64,000 nucleotides of DNA from Enoplolaimus lenunculus (GCA_030248215.1 JASANG010002449.1:303617-367616); one strand, 5' to 3'. Positions 11,620 to 23,440 are shown, counted from the stretch's first letter. Notes: a model not told the origin generated them from the letters alone. Numbers and translations: made by a program.

Positions 11620-11960
11620 CTAAAATTTTTGGACTGTAGGCTGCTGAGATTCAATGAAAGTCTCAACACATCTTAAAACCTGCAGGATGCAACTGAAGGT
11701 GACAAATAGTGGAGACTTAGGTCGACAAAATTTGCCGAAGCTGGAAGTGAAGCCGGCGGTGAAACTGAGAATTCTTTTCCTAAAAATTGTAGCAATAGTT
11801 AAAACCAAACACGCCGAACGATAAAACTTTTGTAAAACACAAAATTTAGCTACCGAAATTGTCGAAACATCCAGCAAGAATTCTTGCAGCGCCGTAGGTC
11901 AATTTTCTGCCGGAGCCGGCAGCAGACCTCCGTTTGTACGCTGACAAATAGACACAAACA
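11620..11960. mobile_element. hAT-like relic (CCGGAGCCGG family)
   Basis: CCGAAGCTGGAAGTGAAGCC and TGCCGGAGCCGGCAGCAG, with CTACCGAAATTGTCGAAAC between. The same middle block recurs near 19.45 and 50.1 kb. Confidence 0.4.
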
Positions 11961-12098
11961 CTTTTACAAGTTCAACAGTGACACATTGTGGTATAGTCAA
12001 ACTTCGACTCAAATACAACAGCAGCTAAGTAGTCTTAGACTAGTGCACCAACGTCAGAAACTTCTTGATCCGCCACTGAACTCAGTTTTTGAAAAATA

Positions 12099-12299
12099 TT
12101 CGCTTCATGACGTTTCCAGGTGTTCGCTTTATGACGTTTCCAGGTGTTCGCTTTATGACGTTTCAAGATGTTCGCTTTATGACGTTTCAAGATGCTCGCA
12201 TTATGACGTGACAAGATGTTCGCTTTATGACGTTTCAAGATGTTCGCTTTATGACGTTTCAAGATGTTCGCTTTATGACGTTTCAACATGTTCACATGA
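12099..12299 (+). repeat. 24-bp minisatellite, about 8 copies
   Basis: Unit TTCGCTTTATGACGTTTCAA plus four more bases. Because 24 is a multiple of three, both strands stay open across it (8-residue repeats YDVSRCSL on +, KRHKANIL on -). I do not treat either as a gene. Confidence 0.9.
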
Positions 12300-12399
12300 C
12301 GCAATTGCCAATTTGAGAGTTTCAATAAACTTGAAAACGTCCGAGTATGTGCAGTATAACGGTGCAGGGCAGACCCGAATCACTGATGGCTGTCGTTTG

Positions 12400-14120
12400 T
12401 CACACTGAAATCTAAATAAAATTTGAAAGCCAGTGTCATGTTTCGGTATCAGTCGCGGATTTGTGATTGCTCTGTGGGGCATCTTAGCTTGGCCAAGTCC
12501 TTGTTTCAAGATTAACTATAAGGTTATTCTTTCGAGCTATTTTTTCAGACGTCTCAAAATTAATAATTTCAGTATAAAATAGGTTCATTTTCTACACTTT
12601 TGGGTACAAATACAATACGTTCTAGAAGTCAAGGACAAAACTGATGGCGGCCGCGATATTCAGATGTTATCGAATCGTATTTGCCCGCAGTGCGCAGTTT
12701 TTTAACAACTCCTACGTTTATGCGCAGTACAAAATCTCCATACGATGCTAGAAAGCGCTTGGGCTTAAAGTGTCAAGCTCCTATATGCCGAGAGTTGATG
12801 AAATTAAAAATACAATTGTGTTGATTGTCGTTCGATTTGGATGAGAGGCACCTTTCAGCCAGTGCTGTGACGCGGCGAAAGGTTCAAATATATCGACATT
12901 TACTTATATTTTTTATATACATGTTTCAATATTTTTGTACAAACATATATGTAAATTAGGTTTGCCAGTAATGCTCCTTGCACACAAAAGGCCGTCTCGG
13001 GTGCCCAAAGGTAGAAAATGGACCTGTATAATGTTTTGATCTCATCTCTAGATGAGTCAACTCTCACTCACCCAGGTTACAAAAAATCAAAACATTTGCG
13101 TTATGAATATGCCAAAATTGCGTCTGGCTTCTTGCTCGCGAGTTATCTTTTCTTTCTTATTCTCTGAGAGATTTGAAGAAGTTTTGAATAACTCGAGGGT
13201 ACATATTTATATGTCAGAACTTTTTCTCGCTCACTACGCTTGGTCGCTCTCAAACGCCTTTGCCTGACGTTACACCCTCTGTGAAAGTACACCCTCCTGA
13301 AACGGCCGAGTTTTCGCCATTCCAACTGAAACTGCCATTTTCGGGTGTATGACGTCTGGGAGGAGGGTGCTCAGTTAACCTCGGATCCCAACATCAAGAA
13401 AACCTAGACCCGTCACTCGTCTCCACAGCATAGGCGTAACCACCGTGGCGGGAGATTTGGGGTGTCTAACCCCATTTAGGGCAGGGAGAATCTACCAACT
13501 ACATTGACCGCACTGTTTGGGTGTACGCGTATGTTTATGTATAAATTTATTCTTGGCACGGTCAGACAAAGGTAGACACAGCGTCCATAAAAAGTAGAGA
13601 GAACAGCAGGGTCGTCCGCAGAAGATTATATTTCGGGTGGCACCAAATAATTTTAAGGGGTCGTAATTCATTATATTGTTTACTTTTAGACCGAGTCTAT
13701 TGAGTGAGGTACCAGCCAAAGTAAGGGGCACGGCCCTTCAATGCCCCCTTCGTAGGGAAGCCCATGGAGAGCGGCTTCGAAGCTAACTCGATGCAAGTGG
13801 GAAGTACTTTCGGTGCTGCACTTCCATGTGTATTTATAACGTATCCCTCGTCAGAAATATATGGATTCGTCATTTGTGAACACAGACTCAGCATTCATTT
13901 TTACTCACGCCCTGAGACCCTCACATTTAAGCCTTTTGTTACGCCCATTGCCCTACGACTATCTAGAGATCGCAATTATCGGTTTGTTCTAAAACATTTA
14001 CATGTTTTATTTCACAAAGTTTAGGACCAAGATCAGGTTTACGGTATAAAAAAATTCCGGGTTTGATCCGGGTCTGAGGTTTCTCTTTAGGAATTCCTGT
14101 TCCTTGTTTCGGTATTTCTT
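12400..14120. other. No gene seen
   Basis: Intergenic; contains the SINE fragment at 12680 and unclassified repeat-like blocks around 13430-13900. A missing last kynureninase exon could lie here, but none was recognised. Confidence 0.35.
12680..12790 (+). repeat. tRNA-derived SINE-like element, fragment
   Basis: Diverged middle part of the same family (GCGCAGTACAAAATCTCCAT, then CAAGCTCCTATA). The tRNA-like 3' half is missing. Confidence 0.45.
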
Positions 14121-14121
14121 T

Positions 14122-14127
14122 TTTATT
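14122..14127 (-). promoter_or_regulatory. Possible poly(A) signal of kynureninase
   Basis: AATAAA on the - strand, about 80 bases past the read-through stop of exon 11. It fits a transcript end near 14.1 kb, but the true last exon is uncertain, so this is tentative. Confidence 0.35.
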
Positions 14128-14206
14128 TGTTGCAACTCTATGGTATTATTATTCTCCTTCTGCTTCAGCGTTATAAAGGGTTGGATTTTTAGTTGAAGAT
14201 TGGACC

Positions 14207-17200
14207 TCAGATCAGGTGAAATAGAACATATCCATGTGAGAATGAGCTAATTTTAAAGCTAAAACATACGATAATTCCGCGTTTTTCCAGCTCCGAAAAC
14301 ATTTGATTGACATCGATTGAAAACTCAAGGCTTAGCATTGCACCGCGTTGTGCTGGATCTAGCGGCGTTACTATATCGCAGTATATACGCTCTGGAGATG
14401 ATAAATCTTGAGTAAAATAATGGCGAATAAGTGTAGCTAAGTAGCCGGTAAGTTGAATCGATTTGGCGCGTAATTCAGCGAAATCTATCGAGTCAAAGAC
14501 CTAAAACGAATTTTCGAATTATATACTTAGACAGGCAGTCTATAATGCGATCGTAGCGATACCAACTTGTTTTAGAGGTTGTCCGGCTAAATCTTCACGG
14601 AGGACATGCTGAGATATAACATACTTGACAAGTAGGAAGCAAATTATCTAGAAAACGATGCCCTTTGTTCTTCTTCACTAATGGCCATTAATGTTCTACA
14701 TTTAAACAGCGCTTGTCATGCATAGATTTTAAAAAAATTTTCACTCTATGGTATGTAAGAAAAATAGCGCTAAAATAGGCGCTTTGCACAGTGTTTCGCC
14801 TAAAGTAGTGATAAACAGCATTTGATGCTGTTAGAAATTGTGACCAATGTATAGAACAGGGCTGTACCAGTAGTATAACGTATTTTCACAAGCCTAAGCA
14901 TAAGCCTAAGCGTAAGAATGAGTTCATACCAAAACCTAAGCCTAAGCAAAAAACGATCTAAAGCTTAAGCTTGCCTTGTTGCAGCGCCGCACAAAAACGT
15001 TCCGCTCCCGATCTTTACATGGGCCAAAATTGTGGACTGACCTTCATGCTTGCAAGCCATAACTCAGTGTGAAGAACGCTGGTGTTGCTACAGGCAAACC
15101 CACAAGCGCCAGGAACCAAGTTGTGCTCTGAAATTCAATCTGACTATATTAACTTCTAACTTCAGTTATTTGTATTAAGTTTGCCTGTTACTTTTAAGAC
15201 AGGGGCCAAATTTTCGTACCGAGTACTAATATGTTAGTTTAACATTTTCTTTGGCAGTTATTCTAGAAAAGTTACTTTAACAGCGTCTACGTTACATGAG
15301 TTGATTGTTTAAAACGAGTTACGTTCCGTATTTAGAAAGGAAATATTGTGGTAACAACTGAAAAAGTTTATACAAGCTCCAATCTTTGTTGCTTTTTAGG
15401 CCGCCCCGTTTTCTGGTTGGACTGTAAGTAACCAGGCTTACATTTTAGATTATATTTTTTTACACTTTATGACAAGTTTTGGGGTTAGGTTTAGGGAATA
15501 AGTTTAATCTACAATTACTTCAATAAGTGTAAACATTGGCCCAAACTCCGGAGGCACGAAAATCGCCTACTTAGTTTTTTGCTTAGGTTCAGCGGCCAGT
15601 GCTTAACACTGGGAGCGGAACAGCGGTATAAGCATATTCCTAAGCCTAATCATTAACCTAAGAATAAGAATGAACTTATACCTGAGCGTAAACGTAAGTC
15701 TAAGAAAAAAATTGGTGTAAAGTTTAAACTTTATTCTATTCCAGTCCCACTGAATAACGTTCCGCTCTTTATTTTACATGGGTCGGTTAAGCTAACGCTA
15801 CTGTTGAAAGCATGGACTTTGGTTTGTCTATGAGTGGACGATATATAATATAACAAGAATGTGCAACTGGATACATTCTGCGTACAAAAGAATAAATCCA
15901 GCGTCCGGATCCCCCCTTATTTAGAGGGGGTTGAAATATGCACAGAACGAAAGAAATAGATAATATGCCATTGGTCAAAAAGTGTTTCGTTTATCGTTTC
16001 AAAATTCCAGGTATATTATATCAAGGGAAATTTGACCCTTCTAAATATAATGGGCATGTGCAGCAAAAACGCAACGCCCGGTGGTACATTTTGTGCCAAG
16101 CGAAATCTGACAGTTGCATACTCTTGTCTGTGACCATCCACTCTTGGTTTAACGAATATACGAGCGTCAGCACAATTTTAATCATTCAGTATGAAACAAA
16201 GTATAAAATATTCGTTGCATTGTAAAACTGGACAAGAATATGTGACGTATGTTGCTTATATTAGAACAACTAAAAAGTTCTGAAGACGAATATGTTCAAT
16301 TTCATATGAGATGTAATTTCAAGGTTTGATTCAATTCCCAGTCTGTCGGGTGGTAGGCATTAACGATGTCCACTCAGCTATAGGAGCTTGACGCTCGAGC
16401 TCGAGGGGGCTCTCATGTCTTGTAAAGGATTTGTACTGCGTATATATGTTAGAATTGTTAAACACATCTCACAGTGTCTGAGTTACTCGGATGTTACTTG
16501 TATTTAGTTGCTCATATAGTATACTGTATGAGTTAAAGGGTTAATAACATTTACCATTATTCATTTGAAATCTAGTATCAAACTGGTGTCCCCACCATCC
16601 TTCTAGTTTTGGACGATCGCTATATGCATGCTTTTCGTGAACAAATATTGCTCCAGTTGTTCCGCCGCCACAGTTTAAGTACTAAAAATGCATCCAAGTA
16701 CAATGTAAAAAGTGAAATATAGAGCAGAAAATTACTAGGGCCCACGTTTGGCGAATGTAAAGGTCAGGGGCGGAACATTTTTCTGCGGAACTGCAACAGT
16801 GTAAGCTTAAACTTTAGACTTATTTTTGCTTAGGCTTGCGCTTAGAATAATGTATAAGCTCATTCTTACGGTTAGGCTTATAGGATTAGAATTTTGAATA
16901 TTTTTATACTACTATTACGGCCTTGTTCTAGACATTGGAAACAACTTTTATAAACTTAACACAGCCCGTATAAATGAACGCTATTGGTATAAGTATTTTA
17001 CCTGTGCCAGCATAAATTTAAGTGCTACAAGTTTTAACAGACTAAAATTTAAAATTTCTAGTTCCAAATACCTAACGTCGTTTTAATTAATAAGCAAAAT
17101 AACCGATCCATACTGTTTACTTTATATGAGCAAAGTGCTGCAAAATCAACATCCCAGTCATGAAGTTGTAATGGCACGTTTCCGGCGGCGTGTGCTAGAT

Positions 17201-20200
17201 CAAATCCAACAATGCAGCCCTGAAATCACATTTTACTATTATTAATAGTAACAATAATATTATTTTATTATTATTATTACTAATATTATTACTATTATTA
17301 TTATTATTACTATTACTATTATTACTCTTATTATGATTATTACTATTTTTATTATCATTAATATTTTACACACTCATGTAGTACCAACAAGCAATGCATG
17401 ATATAATTTCTGAGCAAGATATAAACCATTCAAGTCTGCAATTTTGAAATGATCATAATTACCCTCTGTGGTTCGGTAGATGTTTTAATTATCCAAATCA
17501 ACGCTTATCCGTTTTGTGATTGTGTAAGCAAATACCTAGTCAGCTAGGGCTTAATAGGAATATGCTTATACTGCTGTTACGGCCTTGTTCTATTACATTG
17601 GCCGCCTAGTAAATTTACTACGAAACGTTTTGTAAGCAACAAGATTTGCTTTTACGTTCTGCTTGAATAATCAGAGAACGTATTGTTACGATAAATTTTG
17701 GCTCTTATGAGACACGCGAAACTCAAACGCAGGTGACAAACATCCAAATCTTCCACTTCAAGTCAATTTAACAATAATGTTCAATGTGGAGGCTTTCGAA
17801 CGTGAAAACCAACCGCAGGTGAAAAACGTCCAAAAATTCTATATCTTAATTTAATAAACATCTTGAATCTTGGGGTTTTCGGCTAAATTGTTAAAAAATT
17901 AATAGCGCATTTTGTTACCTTTTTATGACCTTCTTCGGTAATAGATTGCATATCAAATAGCTGTCCTGTGTAATATTGAACACCGCCCAACCATATCAAT
18001 GCAATAGAATCTCCATCTTCTTGAATTTTGGCGATTATATCTTCATGTCGAATGCATTGTTCACCCTTAAGTTCACGTTTAGCATCTGCTCTTTAATACC
18101 GTACACTTAGTGAGATGTTCATAATTGATATTGGAACATGGGCATAGCCACGATTTCATTAGGATGCTATATTTCGACGAAAAACTGTGTGAGTGAGAAA
18201 TGATGATATTTATCTTGCCAGGCAGTCAATAAGAGGAAGTAAATTAATTGAAAAACTTTTAAAAGTGTCTATTTTTGTAACCCTTACATCAAATACGGCT
18301 AATTTTGGTAATGTAAAATTATGCTTAAAAGATTTTAAATTTTTATTCATTGCATTCCTGCTACTTACAAAGGCGTTTAGCTTCAGTAAGAACTGTGGTT
18401 TTTGAAAAAAACAAAATTTAGCATAAAGTCCTATCTGCAAAATTGTATGATCTAATATCGATATGAAACAAACCCGTATTAAAAACACACTAGTAAATCG
18501 TTAAAACGTTAAGCCCTATTTACACGTGCAAGTTTTTGCTGCCAGAACTTGAAATTGTATGTTTTGTCCTAAATCCCGTTCGAAAAACTTGCAGCTGCAA
18601 ATAATTCATTACAAATCATAGCTAGGAAATTAGTTCACATGAGTGAATAACCATGCAAGTTCGCGGAATTTATTGCAGCCGCGTTCTGAATGCCTGAAGA
18701 AAAATTGCAAGTTCTGCGTACAATTTGCAGTTGCAAGTTCTCGTAGCAACAACTGGCACGTGTGAATAGGGCTTTACGTTTCACTTCAACTTGCTAGAAT
18801 CCCTTCAACTTTGTATCAGACAACAATAATTTGAAATATCCAAAAGCATTCCAGTACAACTTTATGCTCAATCTTTAGCAAATATTTACAAACAGGTATA
18901 TATATACCGAACGAGGTTCCATATAAACTAGGCTTTCATCAGGATTATATCCGTGTAATTTGATTTGCGACACCGCAACGTACTGAAACCATAATAAACG
19001 ACTCAATTTAAAAACATTGTGAAATTTAGAACAAAAAACCCGCTGACCATTTACAGCGCATCTAAATAAAGCAGATACTCATATCTGCAAAGGGTGCTTG
19101 ATATGACCGCAGATATGCCGTGGATAGAACTTAAAGACTAGTGAGTGATTTATAAACAATCTGTATTGCGCAGATTCGGTTGTAGCGATAGTATTTATAA
19201 ATCACACACCGGTCCTATAGTTGCATCCACAGCATGTCTGCAGTAACATCTGCAACGTGTGCTCAATATTACTGGGCACGTGACGGCCGAGGATGCAATT
19301 GTATGACCGGAGGGAGATTTAAAAACACCTTTGCTATCACCAACTATACACTAATACAGAGTGTTGTGTTTTATACATTTTTAACTTTCCAAGCACGTTG
19401 AAGTACACCAAAATTTAATACAAGTAACCAAAATGATGTTGAAAAATTTCACTACCAAAATCGCCGGAATCTGTATCAAAAATTTTACCGGCGCCAAAGC
19501 CAGAAGTAGGGGTACATATTCGGCCGCAGAAGCAGGAAGTTATCAGGTTGTGCGCTAGTAAACGAGAATTGAATTTAGAAGTTTATTGGTTTGAGTATAC
19601 CGTCGCGTATGGTTACCACCTAAATTAAAGCTTTAATATGAATGGCCATAGGTAAAGCTATTTCTATACTTTTGATTCGTAATTTCAGTATTTAATCCTT
19701 CACTACCAATTTAGCAGTTTTAATTTTTTACAGCTTAATAATTTGAGTAAAGACAATTAATTTAAATGAAACCAAACCGACAACACCACGACGTTTGGCT
19801 AAATTTGAATGGATGAAAAAAATCACATATATGCTCGTTTTAATTGCAACAATGTATATATTTTAAATAAACTTACATGATCTGAAGGAAACGCTTTGTG
19901 TTCCATCAATATTTTGTGCTTTTTAGATGTCGGTCGATAGAATGAAATCTAAAAATCACACACAGTATGGTAAAATAGAACTTTTTCAAATACACGTTGC
20001 CTTTTTTTAAAATTGTTTTCGGCCTGCGTTCTTGCTGCTCCCAAATTCAGTTAAATATCGCCTCGTTAAGGGGTCGAGCATCAACCGCTTACGGGCTCTA
20101 ACATTCACTAACTACACATAAAATAAATTGTCTTATCTTCGAGAAATATTCTCTGAAATTTGAGACAATTATTTCTTAATACAGACTGCAGACATGAATG

Positions 20201-22803
20201 ACTTTAATTCCTGACTTTTATTTCCTAAATTTTCACAAATATGGCTCTGAAATTGTACTGAGCTTAAAGTCTGAAATTTAAAACTTTGTTTCATGAACGA
20301 TTAAGACAAATATTTCTGAAATATAAGTCAAATATTTCTAAAATATAACACAAATTGGTCTTATTAATTTTTAGACCAAATGAAAACACACCATAAGAAA
20401 ATGTATGGATACAGACAAACCATTCATTATCGAAACTTCAATGTCATTTGCTCCTGAAACAGAGAATAGAAATGGACCTTTTTTCAAACAGTTCAGCGCA
20501 TTTTGCACCTTCACCTATTTTTGATGATTCACATGACAGCTTATCAACTGTTTGAGCTAAAGCGCTGAACTTTATTCGACCCTTTGGATAGATCAATTTT
20601 TGGGCAAATCTAAACAGTATGAACAAAAAGTGGCAAAAAATATATTGATGAGAATGCTCTTTTTCAAACTGGAAAGTATACCACCCAAAACCATAAAGTA
20701 TATTTTATACAATTTGAACACTAGCGTACTGAAGAAGACTAGAACAAAGTTATCATTCCGAGCCTGTAGCCAAGGGGGACGTTTCAGGGGGGGCTCAGTC
20801 CACTGGAAAAATTTCGAGCCCCCCTAGAAAATTTTCAACTTTGTTTGCAAGTCATTAAAAACTATTGAATGTCCCTTCTGAAAAACTTTTAGCTCTCCTA
20901 CCAAGGTGAGCTGGCTACGAGCCTGTATCATTCACTGAACATTGTGAATTTAGCTCTTTCCAGCTTAATAGGGTGGTGCTATACACTATGTAAAAACACT
21001 CTACTTAAAATACTATAGTTATATTTTACTAAATTTTAAGTATAAGTGTACTAAACACTGAGCAAATCTTTGCTTAAGTAATGTAAATAAGTAAAACTAC
21101 TGCTGTCATTTTCTGATTATTTAAGTAAATGTAAAGCTAAAAATTTTGTGTTTGCTTAAAATTAAGTAAAACTTTGCCAAGCACCATAGCCAGTAAAACC
21201 GGCGCTTAATTCGGCAAAAGTTTTATTTGATTTTGAGCATATTTCAGTGAGAGTATAAAAGCTGTAATGTCGTTTGTTATCTGTCACGGGCGGTATCGAC
21301 ACGTCAATTGCCAGTGTACGATATCGTACGGTGACGGACGGCGCCATACAATCATAGTGCCACCCTAAACGCGTTCTCATAAAATATTCTTAACTGGGTA
21401 TTGAAGTTTAGCCCTATCACACAAAGTTGAGCTATCATGAGAAAACAAGTGACCATCACCACGAGAATAAAATATGAAAGCACAGTTAAAAAGAGTTTTT
21501 TCAAACAGATTTTTTAAATTCTGAGAACAAAACTTTTAGCTTAAAGTTTTTACCTAGCAGCCGTGCTAAATACGGAATGACAAACAGTTCACACTTATCG
21601 CCACGCAGATCTCCATAATGTTGGCATAGAATACCCCTAAATGCACAGAAAAAATAAGTGTATTTAAGGAAATGAAATAAAGTAGCATATATTATATGCG
21701 AAGTAACAACTCATACATATATACATACATACATATATATTAGGATGCAATCGGAGGCGAAAAGTACCGGAGCCGGAACTGGTGGTCAACAAAACTTTCC
21801 GGAGCCGGAGCCGTAGGTGAGGCAAAATAAGGTAGTAAAAATGATGGTTAATTAGTTAATTTTAGCTAAAATTTCACTATGTTGTTAAGTTGTTTGGTTT
21901 TCAGCTAATTTTGCGCGAAATTTCGGAAATGCTATCCTGAAAATTGTGACAAAAGTATATATACATATCTATATATAATTGTAAATATCGGAAAAGCTTG
22001 CGTTAGGAATATTCACTCCGAAACTTTCGCTAAAAACGCTGCATAAGAAGCTGTAATTTTGATGTTTACATTTCTTGCCACGCTTTCATATGTCGGTCGA
22101 CGTGCCATTTAGCTGCTTTTGGCATTAATCCCAATGAGTGACCACAAAAATATACACAATCGTCGTCAGGATTTACCAACGTCCTGTCAACTGAAAATAA
22201 ATGAATAATTATTGTTAATGTATAAGCAATATGTTAAAATATATAGCTATTTGGCAAACGGTCCCATAATGCAGATTTTATAATGAACCATTATAGGGCT
22301 AAATACGACGCAGTTAAGGTCATTGGCGCAGCAGCGGTACCAATAACGAGGGCACCAGCTTCGCGAGAGCGTAGAGAACGCGGACCCCACAGGCATAACC
22401 GGTGAGGAGTGTGGACTGTCGGTTACCTGGACATGGTTTCCACACAAATTTTGTCAAACGGATCGACCGTGAGCTAAAAATTTTCAAAGGTACATCCAAC
22501 TCAGAAGTTGGGGCTAAACTAGCGGGGAAAACGCCCAAAAGAATCCTCTAAAAATATTACCTCTCTGAAGATAAAATGTGATGTTTAATTCCATTTTACG
22601 TACCTCACATATGCATACGGTAATCTATATCGCTTACCAACAGGAAGAGTGTTCACTTTAGGAATCGCAAATTGGTCTCTTATATGCGACAGTTTGTCTT
22701 CTTTATCGAGTTGTTTTGCTAGTTGTAAATCAGTGATTGCACAGTTCAACGATTTTGCTTTTGCAGTTAACAAATCGTATATTGCTTCCTCAGAACTCAA
22801 CAT
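14207..22803 (-). CDS. KYNU: Kynureninase, 11 confident exons
   Basis: PLP enzyme cleaving kynurenine to anthranilate, or 3-hydroxykynurenine to 3-hydroxyanthranilate, plus alanine. In nematodes this pathway also supplies rhodoquinone synthesis. Exons (- strand): 22803-22638, 22190-22070, 21636-21554, 20453-20392, 19948-19877, 18982-18908, 18065-17919, 17219-17121, 16681-16555, 15127-15042, 14500-14270. All phases match and give 423 residues collinear with the human enzyme. Landmarks: HLD-like [58 protein letters not shown] (Asp249, His252), then SYK with the PLP lysine at 275 (human Lys276), [10 protein letters not shown] and [12 protein letters not shown]. The usual C-terminal 35-40 residues (xRxxP...LYN) are not securely placed. 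Reading through the last donor stops at 14207, and a further exon may exist. An AATAAA on the - strand lies at 14127-14122. Nearly every intron carries a transposon. Confidence 0.96.
14842..15025. mobile_element. TTAGGC-type MITE at a kynureninase splice donor
   Basis: Flanked by GAAATTGT / AAAATTGT. The right duplication ends at 15033, immediately next to the exon 10 donor sequence (15034-15041, - strand). Confidence 0.88.
15594..15784. mobile_element. TTAGGC-type MITE in kynureninase intron 9
   Basis: Duplication GGTTCAGC / GGTTAAGC. The internal hexamers are diverged (CCTAAT, CATTAACC), suggesting an older copy. Confidence 0.82.
15854..16126. mobile_element. CAAGAGTGTGCAACT-family MITE
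   Basis: Starts CAAGAATGTGCAACTGG and ends CAGTTGCATACTCTTG (inverted repeats). The interior shares AAAACGCAACGCCCGG-like sequence with the copies near 30.3, 50.5 and 56.9 kb. It lies in kynureninase intron 9. Confidence 0.72.
16290..16550 (-). repeat. tRNA-derived SINE-like element, copy 2
   Basis: Reverse-strand copy of the 62.1-kb element. It shares the head (GAGCAACTAAATACAA), the middle (TTTAACAATTCTAACATATA) and the tRNA-like part. It lies in kynureninase intron 9 and ends within about 20 bases of the exon 9 donor. Confidence 0.6.
16750..16938. mobile_element. TTAGGC-type MITE in kynureninase intron 8
   Basis: GAATGTAAAGGTCAGGGGCG left arm and ACGGCCTTGTTCTAGACATT right arm, with short TTAGG units between them. 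Target duplication not clear. Confidence 0.75.
17240..17365. repeat. ATT/ATA microsatellite
   Basis: Imperfect (ATT)n and (TTA)n array in kynureninase intron 7. Confidence 0.85.
17547..17602. mobile_element. TTAGGC-type MITE, right-end fragment
   Basis: Only the arm GGAATATGCTTATACTGCTG to ATTACATTGGCC remains, in kynureninase intron 7. Confidence 0.6.
18512..18774. mobile_element. piggyBac-like MITE (possible)
   Basis: Ends GCCCTATTTACACGTGC and GCACGTGTGAATAGGGC are inverted repeats. The left flank is TTAA and the right is TTTA, consistent with a decayed TTAA target. Interior GCAAGTT units are symmetric. In kynureninase intron 6. Confidence 0.55.
19060..19330. mobile_element. Long imperfect palindrome, probable MITE
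   Basis: Arms mirror each other (GTGATTTATAAA at 19144 against TTTATAAATCAC near 19193; ATCTGCAA, GTGGAT and ATATG blocks further out). In kynureninase intron 5; no duplication found. Confidence 0.45.
20761..20926. mobile_element. GTAGCCAGCTCACC-family MITE
   Basis: Left arm CGAGCCTGTAGCCAAGGGGG and right arm ACCAAGGTGAGCTGGCTACG form inverted repeats, with blocks of C and G inside. In kynureninase intron 3. Confidence 0.6.
20970..21366. mobile_element. GC-rich palindromic MITE, copy 1
   Basis: Ends AGGGTGGTGCTATAC and CATAGTGCCACCCT. The right part has GACGGACGGCGCC like the 31.8 and 48.8 kb copies; the left interior is an AT-rich TTAAGT-type sequence. In kynureninase intron 3. Confidence 0.65.
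21745..21840. mobile_element. hAT-like relic with CCGGAGCCGG motifs
   Basis: GGATGCAATCGGAGGCG start and repeated CCGGAGCCGGA, related to the 24.3-kb copy. The other end was not located. In kynureninase intron 2. Confidence 0.5.
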
Positions 22804-22916
22804 TGTAGTTAAAATTTCAATTTATTTAAACTTTCTATGAACGTTCTATGTATCAACTATAGTTTGTTGCGATCAAATAGCTTACCAGAACTACTAGTCG
22901 TTGCTATATTGAAAGT

Positions 22917-23075
22917 GACCAATGTTACTTTTAGGGCGGTCACAGTAGATTAAGCGTATTCCTAAACCTAAGCCTAACCCTAAACCTAAGGAAAAAATTG
23001 TAGTCTTATAGAATGTAAGCCTAATCTTTTACAGACACGCCAGAAATCGGGACGGCCCTAAAAGTAACACGGCCC
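22917..23075. mobile_element. TTAGGC-type MITE, subfamily B
   Basis: GACCAATGTTACTTTTAGGG start and CTAAAAGTAACACGGCC end. It lies 114 bases upstream of the kynureninase start codon, within its probable promoter or 5' UTR. Confidence 0.82.
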
Positions 23076-23334
23076 TTGAAAAGCATGGACCCTAATATTT
23101 TGGATAAAATATAGCCTCGACGGGTCTCTATATTTACATTACTAAACCTGGAACGCCCAGCATGCGTATTTTAGGATTGCTCCAGCATTGAACAAATAAG
23201 ATTATTACTTAGCTATATGATTTGGCAGTTAGTGCTACTTTACAAATTTGTGTCCTTGAGAGCGAATATCACATATAAGTCGTACTTGACACACATTAAA
23301 TTCAAGTATACTTTTTAAACATTTAACAATCTAC

Positions 23335-23440
23335 GGCCCATGTATAGAACGAGGCAGACCGGTTTTACGTCATGGAGTAAGCTTAAGATCTCGTCTAGTT
23401 TTTTTTCTTAGGCTTAAGCTTAGGTATAGGCTTGAATAAT
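23335..23440. mobile_element. TTAGGC-type MITE, left-end fragment
   Basis: GGCCCATGTATAGAACGAGG followed by CTTAGGCTTAAGCTTAGG; the right half is lost. Confidence 0.6.

Noticed and set aside
12099-12299. CRISPR-like array
   Set aside because: Units are contiguous tandem copies with no spacers, in a eukaryotic context.
11884-12408. 174-residue + strand ORF with YDVSRCSL repeats, and its - strand counterpart
   Set aside because: The open frames result from a 24-bp minisatellite whose period is a multiple of three.
13697-14024. ORFs on both strands near the kynureninase 3' end
   Set aside because: Neither matches the missing kynureninase C-terminus, and splice sites are lacking.
22585-22637. 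Extension of kynureninase exon 1 to the end of its ORF
   Set aside because: The GTAAGC donor at 22637 joins exon 2 in phase and restores family-like sequence ([11 protein letters not shown]); the extension does not.
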